Shown: one piece after another, positions 45,923 to 55,387 of the stretch
Position numbering within the stretch: the stretch's first letter is position 1
Layout of the letters: every line of letters begins with the position of its first letter
From: QHXQ01 sp963788965
Lineage (GTDB): Bacteria; Acidobacteriota; Blastocatellia; Pyrinomonadales; Pyrinomonadaceae
Assembly: GCA_963788965.1 (NCBI GenBank)
Contig: CAWBIK010000007.1
Location: forward strand, 1 to 64,000
DNA: 64,000 bases
Direction of reading: 5' to 3'
Position numbers and translations under genes: made by a program
The notes under the pieces: model-generated
Database searches by the model: none
What the model was told of the DNA's origin: nothing
The model's input: only the letters and a program-made list of their open reading frames with translations

Positions 45923-48901
45923 ATGAAAAGAGTTTACGTTTCCTCAACCTTCCTTGATTTGCAAGAGTGCCGCGCAAAAGTTAACGGCGCGCTGCGCCGC
46001 ATGGGGCTGGAAGATGTGGCGATGGAGCATTACGTCGCCGACCACAGGCCGGCGGTTGATAAGTGTCTGGCAGATGTGGCCGCTTGCGATCTCTACGTGG
46101 GCGTCTTCGCGTGGCGACACGGCTTCGTGCCGAAGAAGGACAACCGCAAGAAGATGTCCATTACTGAGATGGAATATCGCCACGCGGTCAAGACCGGCAA
46201 GCCGCGTTTGATCTTTTTGTTGGATGAAGAGGCATCGTGGCCCGTCAAGCTCATCGACGACGATAAGAAACGCATCAAGCAACTGCGCGCCGAGTTGGCG
46301 AGGGATAACACCGTCTCTTTTTTCAAGTCGGCTGCGGAATTGGGCGAAGTGTTCGCGCCCGCAGTTCACAACTGGCTACGGGAGCATGGCCACCTCACGC
46401 CGGTCGCACGCCCCGCCGAGTTGGACTTGACGAACTACTACGCCGCTTTGCTCAAACGTTACCAGCGCATCGATCTGAACGCGCTGACGCCGCCGGAGAA
46501 GGAAGAGTATCTACAGTTGCAACTGCGGCAGGTGTTCGTCGCGCAGAGCGTGCGCGAGAATCCGCCGCCGGTCGAACTGCCGAAAGAGTTGTGGGACAAG
46601 CTGCGGCGCGAGGGCGAGTTGCATCATGAAGACTTGCCTGCGGGTGTTGCGCCCGATGATGTGTTGCGCGCGCGCACAGGCTACTACGAGAAGACGCCGC
46701 AGCCCGTGCTGGACGTGCTGACAGACGCGCGCCACAAGTACAGCATCATTCTGGGCGATCCGGGCGCGGGCAAGTCCACGCTGGCGCGCTACGTCCTGCT
46801 GTCGTTGATTAGCGAAGAGGGCGACGAACGATTGCGCCGCGCCTTTGCCGGCCATGTGCCGCTGTTAATCGAACTGCGGAGCTACGCCGGTCTGTACGCG
46901 GACGGCAAGTGCGAGAGCTTCACGGAATTTCTCGTCACGCTGGGCAAGAGTGAAGGTTGGGGCATCGAACGCGAGGCGCTTGAGCATTATCTTAAACAGG
47001 ACGGGCGCGCACTCGTCATCTTCGACGGGCTGGACGAAATCTTCGACCCCGATCAACGCGAACAGATCGCGCACCGCATCGTCGGCTTCACCAACGAGTA
47101 CCCGCAGGCGCGTCTCTTCGTCACCAGCCGCGTCATCGGCTACCGGCGCAAGATACTTGCCGACGCAGGCTTCGCACACTTCACGCTGCAAGATTTAGAC
47201 GAGCCGCAGGTCGCAGAGTTCGTTACACGCTGGTACGACCTTGCCTTGAGCGACCAACCCGAAGAGGCCGCCGCGCGCCGCGAACGCATCCTGCGCGCGT
47301 TCAAAGACTCCGCTTCCATTCGCCAACTCGCGGGCAATCCGATGCTCTTGACCATCATGGCCATCATCGGCAAGCACAGAGAACTCCCGCGCGAGCGTTG
47401 GAAACTCTACGAGCACGCCGCCAGCGTCCTTGTCGAGCATTGGGACGTAGGCAAGCACCTGAAAGACCACAGCATCGACGCCCCTTTCATCGAAGAAGAC
47501 GACAAGAAAGAACTGCTGCGCCGGCTCGCCTTCAAGATGCAGGCGGGCGCAGGCGGGTTAGCGGGCAACTACATCCACCGCGACGAATTGCAGACCGAGT
47601 TCGAGGGCTATCTAACAGAACGTTATGAACTGACACCGGCAGCGGCGAAGCCCGTCGCCCGCGCGATGCTCGAACAGTTCCGCGAGCGCAACTTCATCCT
47701 CTCGCTCTACGGCGCGAACATCTACGGCTTCGTCCACCGCGCCTTTCTCGAATACTTCTGCGCCACGGCGTTCACACACAAGTTCGAGAAGACGCGCGCG
47801 ATAACGCCCGACGAATTGAAGCGCGACGTTTACGGCGCACACTGGCGCGAGCGTAGCTGGCACGAAGTCCTGCGCCTGATCTGCGGCATCCTTGACGAGA
47901 AGTTCGCTGGCGAGATCATTGACTTCCTTGTGACGGAAATTAAGCCGCCAACGGATGGCTGGACTGATGAACAGCCGCCGTGGAACATAGCTCTGGCCAT
48001 ACAGTGCCTCGGCGAAGTCCGAAACCTCGGCACGGTCGCAGACCCCGCGCGGCGACTGTTACAGGCTGTATGCACATTCCTTGAAACTGAGCTGAAGAGC
48101 GGCAACTTCAAGCTTTATGGCTTTCTACATGATCCAATCGTCACCTCAATCGAAACAATCGGCCCGAACTGGCCGCACAGAGCCGTGTTAGCAGAGTGGC
48201 TGAAAGGATTACCTTCCATAGATTTCTCTTATTATTATGCTGAACCATTCGGGCGGATTGTCGGCTCAGTTGGTGCGGGGCTGAAGGAAATACATCAGAG
48301 CATCTTGTCTTTTGCAGCCCACGATGATGTGAGATACCGGACACTAGCACTATTCGCATTAGCCATAGGGTGGCATAACAACACCGCGACCCTGCCGCTG
48401 TTGCGCGCCCGCGCCGTCGAGGACGCACACCAATATGTTCGCAGCACGGCGCTCAATGCGTTGGCACAGCACTACCGCGCGGACGCCGCGACCCTGCCGC
48501 TGTTGCGCGCCCGCGCCGTCGAGGACGCACACCAATATGTTCGCAGCACGGCGCTCGAAGCGTTGGCGCAGCACTACCGCGCGGACGCCGCGACCCTGCC
48601 GCTGTTGCAGGCGCGCGCCGTCGAAGATGCAGACCAATATGTTCGCAGCACGGCGCTCAATGCGTTGGCACAGCACTACCGCGCGGACGCCGCGACCCTG
48701 CCGCTGTTGCGCGCCCGCGCCGTCGAGGACGCACACCAATATGTTCGCAGCACGGCGCTCAATGCGTTGGCGCAGCACTACCGCGCGGACGCCGCGACCC
48801 TGCCGCTGTTGCGCGCCCGTGCGAAGGATGACGAATCAGAGTTGGTGAAAATGACAGCCCGAAGACGTGCGGAAGAGTTGAGTCGCGCCGTGGTGTCGTA
48901 G
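45923..48901 (+). CDS. STAND-type NTPase: DUF4062-NACHT-HEAT repeat protein
   Basis: A 992-aa signalling ATPase with three parts. Residues 1-110 are a DUF4062 domain (MKRVYVSSTFLDLQECRAKV, LYVGVFAWRHGF), a TIR/SIR2-neighbour-like effector or adaptor fold. A NACHT domain follows with Walker A GDPGAGKST (about 278-286) and Walker B LVIFDGLDE (about 364-372), then VTSRVIGYRR. The C-terminal part, from about residue 680, becomes HEAT-like (residues 822-970 are four near-identical 34-residue units). STAND proteins of this layout occur in anti-phage systems (Avs/NACHT groups); here that is an inference. The gene is unbroken over 3 kb, unlike many neighbours. Confidence 0.9.
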   Translation: MKRVYVSSTFLDLQECRAKVNGALRRMGLEDVAMEHYVADHRPAVDKCLADVAACDLYVGVFAWRHGFVPKKDNRKKMSITEMEYRHAVKTGKPRLIFLLDEEASWPVKLIDDDKKRIKQLRAELARDNTVSFFKSAAELGEVFAPAVHNWLREHGHLTPVARPAELDLTNYYAALLKRYQRIDLNALTPPEKEEYLQLQLRQVFVAQSVRENPPPVELPKELWDKLRREGELHHEDLPAGVAPDDVLRARTGYYEKTPQPVLDVLTDARHKYSIILGDPGAGKSTLARYVLLSLISEEGDERLRRAFAGHVPLLIELRSYAGLYADGKCESFTEFLVTLGKSEGWGIEREALEHYLKQDGRALVIFDGLDEIFDPDQREQIAHRIVGFTNEYPQARLFVTSRVIGYRRKILADAGFAHFTLQDLDEPQVAEFVTRWYDLALSDQPEEAAARRERILRAFKDSASIRQLAGNPMLLTIMAIIGKHRELPRERWKLYEHAASVLVEHWDVGKHLKDHSIDAPFIEEDDKKELLRRLAFKMQAGAGGLAGNYIHRDELQTEFEGYLTERYELTPAAAKPVARAMLEQFRERNFILSLYGANIYGFVHRAFLEYFCATAFTHKFEKTRAITPDELKRDVYGAHWRERSWHEVLRLICGILDEKFAGEIIDFLVTEIKPPTDGWTDEQPPWNIALAIQCLGEVRNLGTVADPARRLLQAVCTFLETELKSGNFKLYGFLHDPIVTSIETIGPNWPHRAVLAEWLKGLPSIDFSYYYAEPFGRIVGSVGAGLKEIHQSILSFAAHDDVRYRTLALFALAIGWHNNTATLPLLRARAVEDAHQYVRSTALNALAQHYRADAATLPLLRARAVEDAHQYVRSTALEALAQHYRADAATLPLLQARAVEDADQYVRSTALNALAQHYRADAATLPLLRARAVEDAHQYVRSTALNALAQHYRADAATLPLLRARAKDDESELVKMTARRRAEELSRAVVS
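48389..48824 (+). repeat. Four near-identical 102-bp tandem repeats inside the NACHT gene
   Basis: Units start at 48389, 48491, 48593 and 48695, with a partial fifth at 48797, exactly 102 nt apart. They differ at only a few bases (ALNALA or ALEALA; RARAVEDAH or QARAVEDAD). Each encodes one HEAT-like helical pair. Near-identity at DNA level means recent duplication or gene conversion, and copy number can change without breaking the frame. Confidence 0.97.
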
Positions 48902-48916
48902 ATTCGGGCATGCGGG

Positions 48917-49336
48917 GCGCGGATAGGGCGGGGCGGGGTGGGAGATGCGGCGGGCGGGGGGGTGAAGTGAGGCGGTGGGGGTGAAAATCGTCGTGCGGGC
49001 GTGAAAGTCGAGCAGTGCGGGTGTTGAGGCGAGGCGGGGCGCGTGTGAAGTCTGCCAGTGCGGGCGTGAGGCGGGTGGTGCGGGGTGTAAATCGAGCCAG
49101 TGCGGGCGTAAACCGTGCCGGTGCGGGGAAAAGTGAGCCAGTGCGGGCGTGAAATTTAGCCGGTGCGGGGTTGATCTGAGCCAGTGCGGCGAAAAATCGT
49201 GCGGTGCGGGAAAAAGTTGTGCGGTGCGGGCGTGGAGTCGTAGCGGGGCGAGCGAAAATCTCGGCCGGGCGGGTCGAAATCGTGCCGTGCGGGGTGTAAA
49301 CGTGGCCGTGCGGGTTGAAAACGGGGCGGTGCGGGC
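48917..49336. repeat. 21-nt-period GC-rich degenerate array (array 3)
   Basis: About 20 units of 21 nt around GTGCGGGCGTGAAA. On the minus strand they read as heptads (ARTAPFS, TRTATFT, PRTARFR, PHWLRST, PHRLNFT, PALLDFH) with no stop. Units are more diverged than in array 2. The base composition is much richer in G on the plus strand than nearby genes. Confidence 0.85.
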
Positions 49337-49401
49337 CGCAATGGCGGCGGGGCGGCGTTGAGTGGCGATGTGCGGGCGTTGTGGGTCGGCGCGCAGGGCG
49401 G

Positions 49402-49480
49402 CGGATTGTAGATTGCGGAATGCGGAATGCGGATTAAGCAGACAGTTGTTCTTATAACCCGAAATCCCCGCTCCGCAATC
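49402..49480. repeat. 7-nt-period inverted repeat, GCGGATT type (R13)
   Basis: Left arm heptamers GCGGATT, GTAGATT, GCGGAAT, GCGGAAT, GCGGATT face a decayed right arm (CCCGAAATCCCC, GCTCCGCAATC). Same word family as R4 and R14. Confidence 0.75.
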
Positions 49481-49603
49481 GTCTTTGTTTGCGGTGGCGC
49501 GTTGTGTGTATAATGTGCGCTCTCGTAAGGGGCGTGTTGTGCGCCCTTTTCTCACAGGTAGCCTCGCAAGACCTCTAACCTACCACAAAAGGAGATAGCC
49601 TCA

Positions 49604-50285
49604 ATGAATGATCTGGAAACTCGCAGGCACGAGATGCTGGTGCGCGTGCGTGATTTTGGGACGACGCACGCGGGCGCGTTCCCGGCCGGTAGTCTGGGCA
49701 GCGAGCAGTTGAACGTCCTCGGCGCGCGCCGTGAAGGAGTTGGAACAGCACGCGACGACGCAGACTTCCAGCGCGGGCGCGGCGCGACAGGGCAGCACAT
49801 CAAGGGCCGTGGCGCATGCGGCCCTGCGCGAAGACCTGCTGGCCATCACACGCACGGCGCGCGCGCTGGCGTTGGACGTGCCGGGCCTAGACGACAAGTT
49901 TCGCCTGCCGCGCAGCGGGAGCGACACGGCGCTGCTCAACTCAGCGCGCGCCTTCGCCGCCGATGCCGCGCCGCTCACAGCCGAGTTCATCAGACACGAA
50001 CTGCCCGCAGACTTCCTCGACGACCTCAACGCCGACATCGCAGACTTCGAGCAAGCCGTCAACAGCCAGAACACAGGCATGGACGCGCGCGTCGCCGCCA
50101 CCGCCGCCATCGACGGCGCGCTCGAACGCGGACTCAAAGCCGTGCAGCGCCTAGACGTGATCGTGCGGAACAAGTTCCACAACGACCTGTCCACGCTCGC
50201 CGCGTGGACGAGTGCAAGCCACGTCGAGCGTGCGCCGAAGCGGAAACAGACGGTGGCGTCGCCGGATGCGCCGGCCAAAGCTTGA
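49604..50285 (+). CDS. Conserved hypothetical protein (frameshift near 49725)
   Basis: The first frame opens MNDLETRRHEMLVRVRDFGT, then THAGAFPAGSLGSEQLNVLG. The second continues KELEQHATTQTSSAGAARQG, then LREDLLAITRTARALALDVP, GLDDKFRLPRSGSDTALLNS and RNKFHNDLSTLAAWTSASHV, ending in a basic tail. One extra C in GGCGCGCGCC near 49725 joins them, about 227 aa. I recognise this as a helical protein that appears in many copies in Blastocatellia-type genomes, always annotated hypothetical. An AAGGAGAT site precedes the ATG. Confidence 0.8.
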
Positions 50286-50376
50286 TTGCGGAATGCGGAG
50301 TGCCAATTTCGGAATGCGGATTGCGGATTGTAAAGACAAGTGTTCCTTAATCCGCAATCCGAAATCCGAAATTGGC
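50284..50376. repeat. 7-nt-period inverted repeat, GCGGATT type (R14)
   Basis: The left arm (50284-50331) runs GATTGCGGAATGCGGAGT, then GGAATGCGGATTGCGGATTG. The right arm (50347-50376) is TTAATCCGCAATCCGAAATC, continuing CGAAATTGG. It begins at the stop codon of the preceding gene. Confidence 0.88.
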
Positions 50377-50630
50377 TGAACGAAGGGCCGCCGGGGTTGG
50401 TGGGGGGCGAAGCAACCGGACGGGCGGCGGATACGTCTCATGCGCGTCGTTTCTTTCGTGCGCGGACGGAGAGCCTCACCTGAGTTAGCCTCGCGGTGAA
50501 TGACCACTGACCAACCGGCGCGAAAGAGTCTCAAACCCCCAATCTGGTCGAAGCTGTGCGCCCGTGCCCGCGTTGTGTGCCGTCGTGCTGCTGAGACTTC
50601 CGCTGACCTCGCAATAAGGAGAAAGCTGTT
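50286..50630. other. Intergenic region before the 185-aa exported protein
   Basis: Besides repeat R14, the 250 bases after 50380 show no gene or clear promoter. An AAGGAGA ribosome-binding site precedes the next ATG (50618-50624). Confidence 0.5.
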
Positions 50631-51188
50631 ATGCATATGGAGCGAAGCGCGGCCCGCAAGCCCGTGAGCGCGCGCCTGTTGGCCCTCGTCTGCCTGCTGC
50701 TGTTGTCGGCCGGCGCGGCGTTTGGCCAAGAAGCGAGCGCGCAGGCGACGGCCGCCGAACAGGAGTTGAACGTGTCGGATGTATTGAAACTGCCGGGCAA
50801 GGTGATCGGGCGTGGCGTGAACACGACGACAACTAAGGGCGTGGCGAAGTTGCGCTCGTACCGCGTCGAAGAAGTGACGCTGCCGCAGATCACCGAGGTC
50901 GAGTTGAGCGGACAGCGCGTGCCCGTGACGAAAGCGTTCCGTCTGGTCTTGACGGGCGGGCCGTTCCCCGTGCGGGCGCTACCGGCGGTCGTCTGGTTGG
51001 ACGACGTGGCCGTGGGCTACGGCATCGAGAACGAAGACCTGACCGAGATCAGTGTCGTCACTTATGACGAGGCGCTGTTGCGCGACGGCGCGACCATCGC
51101 GCTCTCGTATGGCGACAAAGAGAACAAGAAAGACCGCACGGCGCTGCCGGAGAAACTCAAGCTCGACACGAAAGGAGTCCAACCTTAA
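50631..51188 (+). CDS. Exported protein of unknown function
   Basis: 185 aa. A signal peptide (SARLLALVCLLLLSAGAAFG) is followed by a globular, strand-rich region: VIGRGVNTTTTKGVAKLRSY, ITEVELSGQRVPVTKAFRLV, LTGGPFPVRALPAVVWLDDV, AVGYGIENEDLTEISVVTYD. No known family. Its stop overlaps the ATG of the hydrolase gene (TAATG), so the two are translationally coupled and probably act together outside the membrane. Confidence 0.8.
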   Translation: MHMERSAARKPVSARLLALVCLLLLSAGAAFGQEASAQATAAEQELNVSDVLKLPGKVIGRGVNTTTTKGVAKLRSYRVEEVTLPQITEVELSGQRVPVTKAFRLVLTGGPFPVRALPAVVWLDDVAVGYGIENEDLTEISVVTYDEALLRDGATIALSYGDKENKKDRTALPEKLKLDTKGVQP

Positions 51189-52927
51189 TGCATAGACACC
51201 TCACGCCCCTCGCACTCACATTACTTTTGACATTGGCGTGCGCGTTCGTCGCCACCGCCCAGACACCCGACCCCGGCACAACCGGCCCTTACGCCGTCAC
51301 GCGCGAAGAGTACAACTACGGCAACAGCGTCTTTCGCCCGACCGGCTTCCCGATCTCCGTCGAACTGCGCGCCTCGGTCCATCACCCGACCGACATGACC
51401 GGCGGCCCCTTCCCTGTCGTCGTCTTCCTGCACGGGCGGCACGCCACCTGTTATCGCAACTCGACGGCCACGCTGCGCTGGCCATGTCTCAGCAACGAGC
51501 AACCGATCCCAAGTTTTCAAGGCTACGACTACATCGCCCAGACATTAGCCAGCAACGGCTACTTCGTCATCTCGGTCAGCGCCAACGGCATCAACGCCTA
51601 CGACAACAACGTGGCCGACCTCGGCATGCAGGCGCGCGCCGAACTCATGCAGCGCCACCTCAGTCAGTGGCAGACCTTCAACACCACGGGCGCAGCGCCC
51701 TTCGGCACGAAGTTCGTCGGCAAAGTTGACCTAACGCGCGTCGGCACGATGGGCCACTCGCGCGGCGGCGAAGGCGTCGTCAAACATTATGTCTATAACG
51801 CCAGCTTAGGCTCGCCCTACGGCATCAAGGCCGTCTTCCCGCTCGCGCCCGTTGACTTCAACCGGCCCGTCGCCAACAACGCCGCGCTCGGCGTCGTCCT
51901 GCCCTACTGCGACGGCGACGTGAGCGACAATCAAGGCGTCCACTTCTACGACGACGCGCGCTACAACGTCGCGGGCGACACCGGCGCGAAGCACACCATC
52001 CAAGTGATGGGCGGCAATCACAACTACTACAACACCATCTGGACACCCGGCATGTTCCCCGCCGGCACGTCCGACGATTGGACGGCCTACGTCACCGGCG
52101 GCACGCTCGACGGGCAGTGCGGCACGGTCGCGGGCAACAAACGCCTGACCAGCGCGCAGCAGCGCGGCACTGGCCTCGCTTACCTGTCGGCCTTCATGCG
52201 CGTCTACGTCGGCGGCGAGACGCAGTTCACGCCCATCCTGACGGGCGCGGCCCCGCCGCCCGCGTCCGCGCAGACGACCGCCATCAACGTCTCCTATCAC
52301 GCGCCCGACGCGGCCACGAAGCGCCGCGACGTGAACCGTCTGCTGACCGCCACGAACCTGACCACCAACACGCTCGGCGGCGCAACCACGCAGACGGGCC
52401 TGACGCCGCACGACCTCTGCGGCGGCAACTCGCCCCAGCCGCAGCACTGTCTCCCGCTACCCAATCCACCAGTCGTCAACCGCACACCACGCCGAGCGCA
52501 CGCGCGACGACCTTGCGCGGCCTCAGCCAACTACGCACAGGCTGGAACGGCGGCGGCGCGAGCTACACGAACACGCTCCCCGCCGGCACGAACAACGTGA
52601 GCGGCTTCCAAGCTGCTACAGTTCCGCGTCAGCGTCAACTTCGCCGACCTGCGCAACCCGAACGCCGCGCAGAACTTCTCCGTCGTGTTGATCGACGGCA
52701 CAGGCGCGCAAAGCACTGTGCGCGTCGGCGACGTGTCCGGCGCACTCTTCTATCCGCCGGGCACAACCGGCCCCGTGCCGAAAGTCCTCTTGAACATGGT
52801 GCGCGTCCCGCTCACCTCGTTCACGGGCGTCAACCTGTCCGACATACGCACCGTCAAATTCCAGTTCGATCAAACCGCACAGGGCGCACTCCTGATCTCC
52901 GATCTCGCCTTCGCCTCTGCGCCCTAA
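51188..52927 (+). CDS. Secreted alpha/beta hydrolase with C-terminal beta-sandwich domain (two frameshifts)
   Basis: A signal peptide (LTPLALTLLLTLACAFVATA) precedes an alpha/beta hydrolase: GGPFPVVVFLHGRHATCYRN (oxyanion region HG), nucleophile elbow GHSRGGEG (about residues 181-188), and a likely acid and His in DVSDNQGVHF and MGGNHNYYN. This resembles secreted lipase/cutinase-like and chlorophyllase-type esterases. The frame is lost near 52450 and again near 52605. The other frames supply SQLRTGWNGGGASYTNTLPA, LQFRVSVNFADLRNPNAAQN and SVVLIDGTGAQSTVRVGDVS, through LISDLAFASAP, a jelly-roll-like carbohydrate-binding segment. Total about 579 aa. Substrate unknown. Confidence 0.85.
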
Positions 52928-52954
52928 CCGACCGAACACTACAGCCACTTTCCA

Positions 52955-52996
52955 GACGGACGCCGCCGCGCAAGCGACCCGGCGTCCGTCGCTTTT
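52955..52996 (+). terminator. Intrinsic terminator after the hydrolase gene
   Basis: A perfect 11-bp stem (GACGGACGCCG / CGGCGTCCGTC) with a 14-base loop is followed by GCTTTT. Confidence 0.8.
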
Positions 52997-53046
52997 AATG
53001 ATATAGTTAGCGGCAACAAGGCTCGCGTCCGAGGCAGCCGCCGGCC

Positions 53047-53301
53047 ATGAAGAAACGAAAACTATTGCAGCAGGCGTTGACGAGGCCGAAGAATTTTCGT
53101 TTCAATGACATGGTTACTCTGGTCGAGGCTTTCGGGTTTCGCTTGTTGCGCACAAGCGGCAGTCATCATATCTTTGGACATCCACGGGTCGCAGAACAGT
53201 TGAACTTGCAAGCCGTGCGCGGCTTAGTCAAGCCATATCAGATCGGGCAATTCCTGCAACTGGTCGAGCGGTATAATTTGCAGCTAGAGGCAGATGGATG
53301 A
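53047..53301 (+). CDS. hicA: HicA-family mRNA interferase toxin
   Basis: 84 aa with the dsRBD-like HicA fold. VTLVEAFGFRLLRTSGSHHIF holds the catalytic His in the GSHHIF motif. In the family this enzyme cuts mRNA and tmRNA independently of the ribosome until HicB binds. The C-terminus (VKPYQIGQFLQLVERYNL) matches the helix that packs on the partner. It is slightly longer at the N-terminus than the shortest HicA forms. It overlaps hicB by four bases. Confidence 0.93.
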   Translation: MKKRKLLQQALTRPKNFRFNDMVTLVEAFGFRLLRTSGSHHIFGHPRVAEQLNLQAVRGLVKPYQIGQFLQLVERYNLQLEADG

Positions 53302-53519
53302 AGGATTATCACATCAACATCTTTTACAGCGAAGAGGATGAAGGCTACATCGCGGACATTCCCGACCTAGCCATGTGCTCGGCGTTCGGACAGACACCGG
53401 CCGAGGCTTTGGCGGAAGTCGAGCAGGCCAAGCAACTCTGGCTGGCAGCGGCCCGCGCGGCCGGCAAACCTGTGCCTGAGCCGCGCTATCGTCCGGCCAT
53501 TTACAAACTAGCTTCTTAA
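53298..53519 (+). CDS. hicB: HicB-family antitoxin
   Basis: 73 aa with the partial RNase H-like HicB fold: YHINIFYSEEDEGYIADIPD, LAMCSAFGQTPAEALAEVEQ, then a helix and a Pro-rich tail (VPEPRYRP). No C-terminal HTH or RHH domain is present, so any DNA-binding autoregulation would need another protein. ATGA overlap with hicA shows one transcript. The kinase gene starts 14 bases later. Confidence 0.92.
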   Translation: MKDYHINIFYSEEDEGYIADIPDLAMCSAFGQTPAEALAEVEQAKQLWLAAARAAGKPVPEPRYRPAIYKLAS

Positions 53520-53533
53520 CAGCTTCAACGAAC

Positions 53534-55317
53534 ATGCTTGCGCCGGAGACAATCTTGCAGGAGCGTTATCGCGTCGTGCGCCAGTTGGGGCAAGGCGGGA
53601 TGGGGGCGGTGTATGAGGCGATGGACGAGCGCCTGCATCGCACGGTGGCGTTGAAGGAGACGCTGGTTGAGCATGAGGAGTTGCGGCGCGCGTTCGCGCG
53701 TGAGGCGCGGCTGCTGGCGAACTTGAATCATCCGGCGCTGCCGAAGGTGATCGATCATTTCAGCGAGGGCACAGGCCAGTATCTCGTGATGGAGTTCATC
53801 GCGGGCGCTGATCTGGCGCAGCAACTCACGGAGCAGGGGCGGCCGTTTCCGGTCGAGCCGGTGCTGGCTTGGGCGGACGAGTTGTTGGACGCGCTCGAAT
53901 ATTTGCACGCGCTCGAACCGCCCGTCATCCACCGCGACATTAAACCGGCGAACCTGAAGCTCACGCCCAAAGGGCATGTGGTCCTGCTCGACTTCGGGTT
54001 GGCGAAGGGCACGGCCGGGCAGATGACGCGCGCGCACGCGAGCCAGAGCGTGCTCGGCTACACGCCCAACTACGCCGCGCTGGAACAGATACAAGGCGAG
54101 CGCACCAGCCCGCGCTCAGACCTCTACTCGCTCGCGGCCACGCTCTACCACCTGCTGACAGGCCACGCGCCCATCGACGCATTGAAGCGCGCTACTGAAG
54201 CATTACACGACGAGATCGATCCGTTGCGCCCCGCGCATGAAGTCAACCCGGAAGTGTCGGTCGCGTTGAGCAACGTGCTGCTGCGCGCGCTGGCGCTCCG
54301 GCCCACGCTCCGCCCCGCGAATGCCGCCGACCTGCGCGCCGCACTCGCACAGGCCCGCACGGGCGCACCCGTCACGCAAGCCGACGACGAGGCGACGCGC
54401 GTGCATCTGCCCGCGACGATCATAGGCGCACAGACAACGCAGGACCTGGAACGCGACACGATGCTCATGCCGCCGCGCGTTGACAGCCGACCCGCGCAGC
54501 CGACAACAACGCCGACGCACGCGGGCGCGACCGTCGCAGCCCGCGCACCGCACACACGCACGGCGGCCGGCGCTGGTCGCTAATCGCCGCGCCCTTCCTC
54601 GTCCTCATGCTGCTTGCCATCGGCTTCTTCGCTTATCAAGCCTATCGCGCCGGGTTGAACACACAGCAGACCGCGCCCGCCACGGCGTCGCCTCAACCAC
54701 AGACCAGTCAACCGTCGTCCGCGCAGACCGCGCCGACGACGCAGCCGGTCGCACAGACAGCGCAAACGCCCCCAAGCGCGAGCGCGCCCACGCCTGCCGC
54801 GACCCGCACGCCCGCGCCGGCCGCTACGCCCGACGACAAGCCACGCACCGATCAGCAGCGCGCTGAACAGCAGCAACGCGCCGAACAGCAACGCGCACCG
54901 CAACAGCAACGCGCGGCCGAAGCGTTGGTGGATGCGCCCGACGCGCCGCAGGTTAATCTGCCACCCGGCGCAGCCATCTTGCGGTTGCCGTCGGCCCGTG
55001 TGCAAGCGGAACTGCAAAGCGCCCGCGCCGAGTTAAACCGGGCCCGCATCGGGCGCGAGGCCGCGCGGCGCGACTTCCAACGCGCGCGCCAACAGTTCAA
55101 GGCCGGCGAGATCGATCAAGCTCAATATCAGGCCGCCGAAGGGCGCGTGACCGCAGCCAACCAGACGCTCGACGCGGCCGCCATGCGCTACGAGGCGCTC
55201 AGGGCCGCGGCGCAGGCGCTCGCGCCCAACGGCGTACAAGTGCCCGCGCCCGGCATGGACACGCCGGCCCTACCGCGCCGGCCGCGCCGCATCGTCGTCC
55301 GACCGCGCACGCCTTGA
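53534..55317 (+). CDS. Serine/threonine protein kinase, membrane-anchored (frameshift near 54570)
   Basis: A PknB-type kinase. The Gly loop is LGQGGMGAVY (about 18-27), the ATP-binding Lys is in VALK (Lys41), the catalytic loop is HRDIKPANLKL (about 133-143) and DFG is at 153-155, so it should be active. After the kinase the frame ends at 54583. The other frame supplies one membrane span (APFLVLMLLAIGFFAYQAY), a disordered Gln/Pro/Thr-rich stretch and a coiled coil (ARAELNRARIGREAARRDFQ). One indel near 54560-54572 joins them, about 594 aa. No PASTA or ligand-binding domain is seen. Targets unknown. Confidence 0.9.
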
Positions 55318-55387
55318 ACGCGCGCGCCCGCAGCCGGCTCAAGCGATCTTTTTGTGCAACCTTCGTTCGTCCTGCGTGTAAACAGTT

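Larger units (their letters stand above)
48902..49603. other. Long intergenic region downstream of the NACHT gene
   Basis: These 702 bases hold array 3 (48917-49336) and repeat R13 (49402-49480). A minus-strand frame of 239 codons (48836-49555) spans the array and keeps its heptad period, but has no family resemblance and no ribosome-binding site. A possible promoter for the next gene lies at 49490-49560 (TATAAT-like TGTATAATG near 49506). Confidence 0.55.

Noticed and set aside
49490..49520. Promoter-like TGTATAATG before the 49604 gene
   Set aside because: A plausible -10 but no -35 partner could be fixed, so it is mentioned only in the gap entry.
48836..49555. A 239-codon open frame on the minus strand
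   Set aside because: It spans array 3, overlaps the end of the NACHT gene, has no ribosome-binding site and only repeats array heptads. Open frames are expected when a stop-free 21-nt unit is tandemly copied.
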